Positions 32,374 through 36,130 of a stretch of 36,130 nt of DNA are shown here, in pieces. Location: the NCBI GenBank assembly GCA_002748505.1, contig PDSN01000039.1:1-36130 (forward strand), written 5' to 3'. Source of the stretch: Gammaproteobacteria bacterium (GTDB lineage: Bacteria > Pseudomonadota > Gammaproteobacteria > Pseudomonadales > Halieaceae). The notes beneath the pieces were generated by a model that saw only the letters and a program-made list of their open reading frames with translations, was not told the DNA's origin and did no database searches. Every line of letters begins with the position of its first letter. The stretch's first letter is position 1. A program made the position numbers and the translations under genes.

Positions 32374-33864
32374 CTACTTTGTCGCTTCCTCCACCACACA
32401 GGCAAGCTCACCGCGTCCGACTTGTGCCCGCACATGATCGCCGCTGCTGCACTGTGATGCGTCCGTCACCACCTTGCCCTGGGCATCTGTCACAATCGCA
32501 TAGCCACGCTCCAGCGTATTAAGCGGGCTCAGAGAATTGAGCAGTTGCACCTGACCGTGCAGTTTCGCTGCAGCGTCGGTGAGCGCCTGTTTTATTTGCT
32601 GCTTCAAGCCGTGTTGCACTTGCCTGGTGCGCAGTTGGAGTTGGCTGATGCGCGGGGCAGGGGACAGCTGTTGTAATTGCTGCTGTCGATGCGCAAGCGT
32701 GGTTTTATGCTCACTGAGGCGGCGCGACATCACGTCGTGCAAGCGGTGCTCAAGTGCGTCGCAGCGTTCGTTGGCTTTTTCGAGTCGCGTCCAGGGTGAA
32801 TTCGCGCCGATCTGCGCCCGCAGGTGGGTCAGCTTCATTGCCGCTTGATGCAGCGATTGGGCAACAGCGCGCTGCAAGCGCCGTTCCAATTCATCACAGC
32901 GCTGGCTGGTCTGTTCGATCAAGCGCTGCGGGTTTTGCAAACGACGACGCAGGTGGTGTAAGTGGTTTTGTTCGGCCTGTAAGCGCTGGGCAATAAAGCG
33001 GACAAACTGCGCCTCGATGGCGGCCAGTTGTTCCAGCCGGGTTTCCCGATCGGTACTTAAAAGCTCCGCCGCCGCCGACGGCGTGGGCGCGCGCACATCG
33101 GCGACCAGATCGGAGATGGAAAAATCCGTCTCGTGCCCCACGGCGCTGACCACCGGCAAGTCACTCGCAAAAATCGCCCTGGCGACGACTTCTTCATTGA
33201 ATGCCCACAGGTCTTCCAGCGAACCGCCGCCGCGCCCTGTGATGATGGCATCGAGTTCACCCCCCTGTTGATGATAGGCATTGGCGCGGGCAATGGCGTC
33301 GGCAATTTTCTGTGCCGCGCCTGCGCCCTGTACGGGCACGGGAATCAGGGTGATGCGTGTGGCGGGGCTGCGCCGTGCAAACACGCTCAACATATCCGCA
33401 ACGGCGGCACCGGTGCCGGAAGTAATAATAGCCACGTGGTGGGGGTGTTCAGGCAGGGCTTGTTTGTGCTTTGCGGCAAACAGCCCCTCGGCCAGCAGGC
33501 GTTTTTTCAGGGCTTCGAAGGCGGCTTGTAAGTCACCTAGCCCGGCGTCCTGCATGCTCTCGGCGATCATTTGAAAATCGCCGCGAGCCACATAGATGGA
33601 TACACTGCCCCGCAATCGCACTTTGAGGCCGTTTTCCGGGGTGAGGCGCACCCGCTGATTGGCGGAGCGAAACATGGCGCAGCGCAACTGTGCGCCCTGG
33701 TCTTTTAAGGTGAAATACCAGTGTCCCGATGCGCCGTGGCAGTGCAGGTTGCTGATTTCGCCTTCCACCAGTACGCGGCCGATATGCGTCTCCAGTGCTC
33801 GTCTGCTGTTGTTTACGAGCTGGCTGACGCTCAGTACCTTATTATCTACAGATGATGTAATCAC
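32374..33864 (-). CDS. xseA: Exodeoxyribonuclease VII large subunit
   Basis: Large subunit of exonuclease VII, which degrades single-stranded DNA from both ends. The N-terminal OB fold contains VLSVSQLVNNSRRALE, VEGEISNLHCHGASGHWYF and LKDQGAQLRCAMFR. The nuclease core has AIITSGTGAAVADML, IITGRGGGSLEDLWAFNEE, VSAVGHETDFSISDLVAD and RAPTPSAAAELL. A long coiled-coil region (about residues 290-420) and the C-terminal SLSPLNTLERGYAIV complete it. I choose GTG 33864 (496 aa) because family homology starts about ten residues later. ATG 33915 is possible but would lie over the guaB promoter. It is divergent from guaB, as in E. coli. Confidence 0.94.
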   Translation of the reverse strand: MITSSVDNKVLSVSQLVNNSRRALETHIGRVLVEGEISNLHCHGASGHWYFTLKDQGAQLRCAMFRSANQRVRLTPENGLKVRLRGSVSIYVARGDFQMIAESMQDAGLGDLQAAFEALKKRLLAEGLFAAKHKQALPEHPHHVAIITSGTGAAVADMLSVFARRSPATRITLIPVPVQGAGAAQKIADAIARANAYHQQGGELDAIITGRGGGSLEDLWAFNEEVVARAIFASDLPVVSAVGHETDFSISDLVADVRAPTPSAAAELLSTDRETRLEQLAAIEAQFVRFIAQRLQAEQNHLHHLRRRLQNPQRLIEQTSQRCDELERRLQRAVAQSLHQAAMKLTHLRAQIGANSPWTRLEKANERCDALEHRLHDVMSRRLSEHKTTLAHRQQQLQQLSPAPRISQLQLRTRQVQHGLKQQIKQALTDAAAKLHGQVQLLNSLSPLNTLERGYAIVTDAQGKVVTDASQCSSGDHVRAQVGRGELACVVEEATK

Positions 33865-33868
33865 AAGT

Positions 33869-33904
33869 TTGCTCAGGGGTTGACAAAGACGTATAATTGC
33901 GCGT
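33869..33904 (+). promoter_or_regulatory. Promoter of guaBA
   Basis: TTGCTC (33869-33874), a 17-base spacer and a perfect TATAAT (33892-33897) are followed by a GC-rich discriminator TGCGCG, typical of stringently controlled promoters such as E. coli guaBA. It begins 5 bases from the xseA start on the other strand. The resulting guaB leader would be about 120 bases. Confidence 0.6.
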
Positions 33905-34021
33905 TTTCCCAGCATCCTAAGAGACACGCGGCCCCATTGTACGCCGGGGTTTGCCCGTAAGTCACAGGAAAATCGGCGGGATTTGCTGTCCTTGCCCATA
34001 ATTGACCAGATGAGGTATACC

Positions 34022-35491
34022 ATGTTGCGAATTGCTCAGGAAGCACTCACCTTTGACGATGTTTTACTCGTGCCCGGATATTCCGACGTGGTGGCCACGG
34101 GCGTCAGCTTGAGAACCAAGCTCACCCGCGGTATCGAGCTGAACCTGCCGCTGGTTTCTGCGGCAATGGACACTGTCACGGAGCACCGCCTCGCCATCGC
34201 CATCGCCCAGGAGGGCGGCATCGGCATCATTCACAAAAGCATGACCATCGAACAGCAGGCCGAGCAGGTGCGCTGGGTAAAGAAATTTGAAAGCGGCGTG
34301 GTAAAAGACCCGGTCACTATCTCCCAAAACGCCACCGTCGGCGAATTGATCGAGCTGACCCGCGCCAAGGGTTTCTCCGGGGTGCCGGTGCTGGATGGCC
34401 AGGATTTGGTGGGCATTGTCACCCATCGCGATATGCGGTTTGAGTCCGATCTGACCAAGCCTGTGTCCAGCATTATGACACCCAAAGAAAAGCTGGTGAC
34501 GGTAAAAGAAGGCGCAAGTGCAAAAGAGGTGCAGGCCCTGCTGCACAAACACCGCATCGAAAAAATTCTGGTGGTAAACGATGATTTCGATCTCTGCGGC
34601 ATGATTACGGTAAAAGATTTCGACAAGGCCGAAAGTTTCCCTGCAGCCTGTAAAGACGAGTTCGGTCGCCTGCGCGTCGGCGCATCGGTGGGCACGTCCC
34701 CTGATACCGATGACCGCGTTGCCGCATTGATCGAGGCGGGCGTGGACGTGCTGGTGGTAGACACCGCACACGGTCATTCGCGCAATGTACTGGATCGGGT
34801 AAAACGCATTCGCGATCACTACAGCGATATTCAAATCATCGGCGGCAATATCGCCACCGGTGACGCCGCGCGCGCTCTGGTCGATGCTGGCGTCGACGGT
34901 GTAAAGGTGGGTATTGGCCCGGGTTCAATTTGTACTACGCGCATCGTTACAGGTACTGGTGTGCCGCAGATCACCGCGATTGGTGATGTGGTCGAAGCGT
35001 TGGAGGGCACCGACATTCCCGTGATTGCCGACGGCGGTATTCGCTTTTCCGGCGACATCGCCAAGGCTTTGGTAGCAGGTGCGCACGCGGTGATGATGGG
35101 CAGCATGTTTGCCGGTACCGAAGAGGCGCCGGGCGAGGTGGAGCTGTACCAGGGGCGTACCTACAAGTCTTATCGCGGTATGGGGTCATTGGGCGCAATG
35201 GCGCGCACCCAGGGCTCCAGTGATCGCTATTTCCAGGACGCCAGTCGCGGTGCGGAAAAACTTGTGCCCGAAGGCATTGAAGGTCGCGTGCCTTACAAAG
35301 GCCCGGTGGCGGCGATTATTCACCAGCTTATGGGCGGCGTACGCTCGGCCATGGGTTACACCGGAAGTCGAGACCTTGCGACCATGCGCACCGAGCCAAA
35401 ATTTGTGCGGGTCACATCGGCGGGTATGTCAGAAAGCCATGTGCACGATGTATCGATCACCAAAGAAGCGCCGAACTACCCCGTACGCTAA
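34022..35491 (+). CDS. guaB: Inosine-5'-monophosphate dehydrogenase
   Basis: Oxidises IMP to XMP with NAD+, the committed step of GMP synthesis, as a cytoplasmic tetramer. The 489 residues (E. coli 488) show the N-terminal EALTFDDVLLVPGYSDV, two CBS modules at about 95-205 (SGVPVLDGQDLVGIVTHRDMR; IEKILVVNDDFDLCGMITVKD), and catalytic Cys304 in GPGSICTTR. IADGGIRFSGDIAKAL, the GRTYKSYRGMGSLGAM loop and the C-terminal flap region EGRVPYKG follow. ATG 34022 has GAGG 6 bases upstream; the in-frame extension to 33983 is not family-like. guaA follows by 22 bases. Confidence 0.97.
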   Translation: MLRIAQEALTFDDVLLVPGYSDVVATGVSLRTKLTRGIELNLPLVSAAMDTVTEHRLAIAIAQEGGIGIIHKSMTIEQQAEQVRWVKKFESGVVKDPVTISQNATVGELIELTRAKGFSGVPVLDGQDLVGIVTHRDMRFESDLTKPVSSIMTPKEKLVTVKEGASAKEVQALLHKHRIEKILVVNDDFDLCGMITVKDFDKAESFPAACKDEFGRLRVGASVGTSPDTDDRVAALIEAGVDVLVVDTAHGHSRNVLDRVKRIRDHYSDIQIIGGNIATGDAARALVDAGVDGVKVGIGPGSICTTRIVTGTGVPQITAIGDVVEALEGTDIPVIADGGIRFSGDIAKALVAGAHAVMMGSMFAGTEEAPGEVELYQGRTYKSYRGMGSLGAMARTQGSSDRYFQDASRGAEKLVPEGIEGRVPYKGPVAAIIHQLMGGVRSAMGYTGSRDLATMRTEPKFVRVTSAGMSESHVHDVSITKEAPNYPVR

Positions 35492-35513
35492 GTTTGTTTA
35501 AGGAACGCCGTCA

Positions 35514-36130
35514 ATGAATGCTGACATCCATGCTCAGAAAATACTCATTCTGGATTTTGGTTCCCAATACACCCAGTTGATTGCACGGCGTGTGCGCGAG
35601 ACAGGGGTGTACAGCGAAATTCGCTCCTGGGATATCGACGAGGCCAGCATTCGCGACTTTGCGCCAAAAGGTATTATTCTCTCCGGTGGGCCTGAGTCAG
35701 TGCCCGAGGCCGGCTCGCCCCGCGCCCATGCCTGCGTGTTTGAGTTGGGCGTTCCGGTGCTGGGTATTTGCTACGGCATGCAAACCATGGCGGCACAGTT
35801 TGGCGGTGAGGTCGCCGCCTCGCCGACCAGTGAATTTGGTTATGCACAAATTCAGTTGGTAAAAGAAAACGCACTGCTGCACGATATTCGCGATCACGTG
35901 GATCACAGCGGCAATGCGCTGTTAGATGTGTGGATGAGTCACGGCGATAAGGTGAGCCGCGCGCCCGATGACTTCGAGGTTATCGCCGCCACCGACAGTT
36001 GCCCCATCGCCGCGATGGCGCACAAGGACAAGCCTTTTTACGGCATTCAGTTCCACCCGGAAGTCACCCACACCTTGCAGGGCGAGCGCATTATTGCCCA
36101 CTTCGTGCGCGAGATTTGCGCCTGTGAGGG
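35514..36130 (+). CDS. guaA: GMP synthase (glutamine-hydrolysing), N-terminal part, cut by window end
   Basis: Converts XMP to GMP using glutamine and ATP. The first 205 codons are present, covering the class I glutamine amidotransferase domain: ILILDFGSQYTQLIARRVRE-like start, oxyanion region LSGGPESV, nucleophile Cys86 in GICYGMQTM, then His181 and Glu183 in QFHPEV. All three have the same numbers as in E. coli GuaA. The frame is open to the last base; the ATP-pyrophosphatase and dimerisation domains lie beyond the window. AAGGAA at 35500-35505 precedes the ATG by 8 bases. It is the second gene of guaBA. Confidence 0.96.
   Translation, partial: MNADIHAQKILILDFGSQYTQLIARRVRETGVYSEIRSWDIDEASIRDFAPKGIILSGGPESVPEAGSPRAHACVFELGVPVLGICYGMQTMAAQFGGEVAASPTSEFGYAQIQLVKENALLHDIRDHVDHSGNALLDVWMSHGDKVSRAPDDFEVIAATDSCPIAAMAHKDKPFYGIQFHPEVTHTLQGERIIAHFVREICACE

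Noticed and set aside
33880..33897. TTGACA and TATAAT both present
   Set aside because: Only 6 bases separate them, far too close for a promoter; the TTGCTC hexamer with 17-base spacing was used instead.
34073..34084. CCCGGATATTCC, similar to the mobile-element end
   Set aside because: It encodes the conserved guaB residues PGYSD and matches over only the first nine or ten bases; chance.
34064..34834. 256-codon open frame on the - strand
   Set aside because: Antisense to conserved guaB sequence, with cysteine/histidine-rich unnatural composition.
1..36130. CRISPR arrays, tRNA or rRNA genes, prophage or intact transposase genes
   Set aside because: None recognised on either strand; the only mobile-element signal is the remnant and its solo end.

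Overview
The window is chromosomal DNA of a Gram-negative gammaproteobacterium, probably marine or environmental and close to the Cellvibrionales. This rests on three things: the divergent xseA / guaB-guaA arrangement, a prfB frameshift site matching the E. coli one base for base around the shift, and a long Vibrio-type PurC. Coding density is high. No tRNA, rRNA, CRISPR array or intact transposase gene was seen. The species assignment is inference.

Region 1 (1-13770, + strand) is most of an exosortase A (XrtA / EpsH) exopolysaccharide locus in its classical order: wecB, DUF3473-type polysaccharide deacetylase, FemAB-like protein, TIGR03087-type glycosyltransferase, xrtA fused to an EpsI domain, TIGR03088-type glycosyltransferase, asparagine-synthase-like amidotransferase, two more GT4 glycosyltransferases, a CapK/PaaK-like adenylating enzyme and a secreted beta-helix protein. 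Most junctions are short gaps or 1-11 base overlaps, which suggests one translationally coupled operon. Its upstream part (export, chain length, kinase, ATPase) lies outside the window. No PEP-CTERM substrate protein is present here.

Region 2 (13828-17302, - strand) converges on the operon. It holds a second asparagine-synthase-like protein that has lost its glutaminase residues, and a membrane-anchored FMN/3Fe-4S glutamate-synthase-domain protein. A small six-cysteine secreted protein is divergent from them.

Region 3 (17916-24647, + strand) holds purC, then a 536-base non-coding stretch containing a roughly 250-base element with inverted ends and a CTAA duplication (an IS remnant or MITE). 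It continues with a predicted outer-membrane barrel protein, an exported M20 amidohydrolase, and a tight trio: an unusual GT2 glycosyltransferase, a 2-oxoglutarate/Fe(II) oxygenase, and a shorter degenerate oxygenase-like protein.

Region 4 (24727-36130) is housekeeping and signalling: prfB (+1 frameshift), lysS, a lipoprotein, then on the - strand an operon of cyclase (H-box / receiver / class III cyclase), single-domain response regulator and sensor histidine kinase. Divergent from it is a CRP-like regulator. xseA and divergent guaB-guaA (guaA cut by the window end) close the window. The best candidates for new biology are the kinase-receiver-cyclase-CRP module with non-canonical nucleotide-selectivity residues, the GT2 / oxygenase / pseudo-oxygenase trio, and the Cys-less asparagine synthase beside the glutamate-synthase-like protein.
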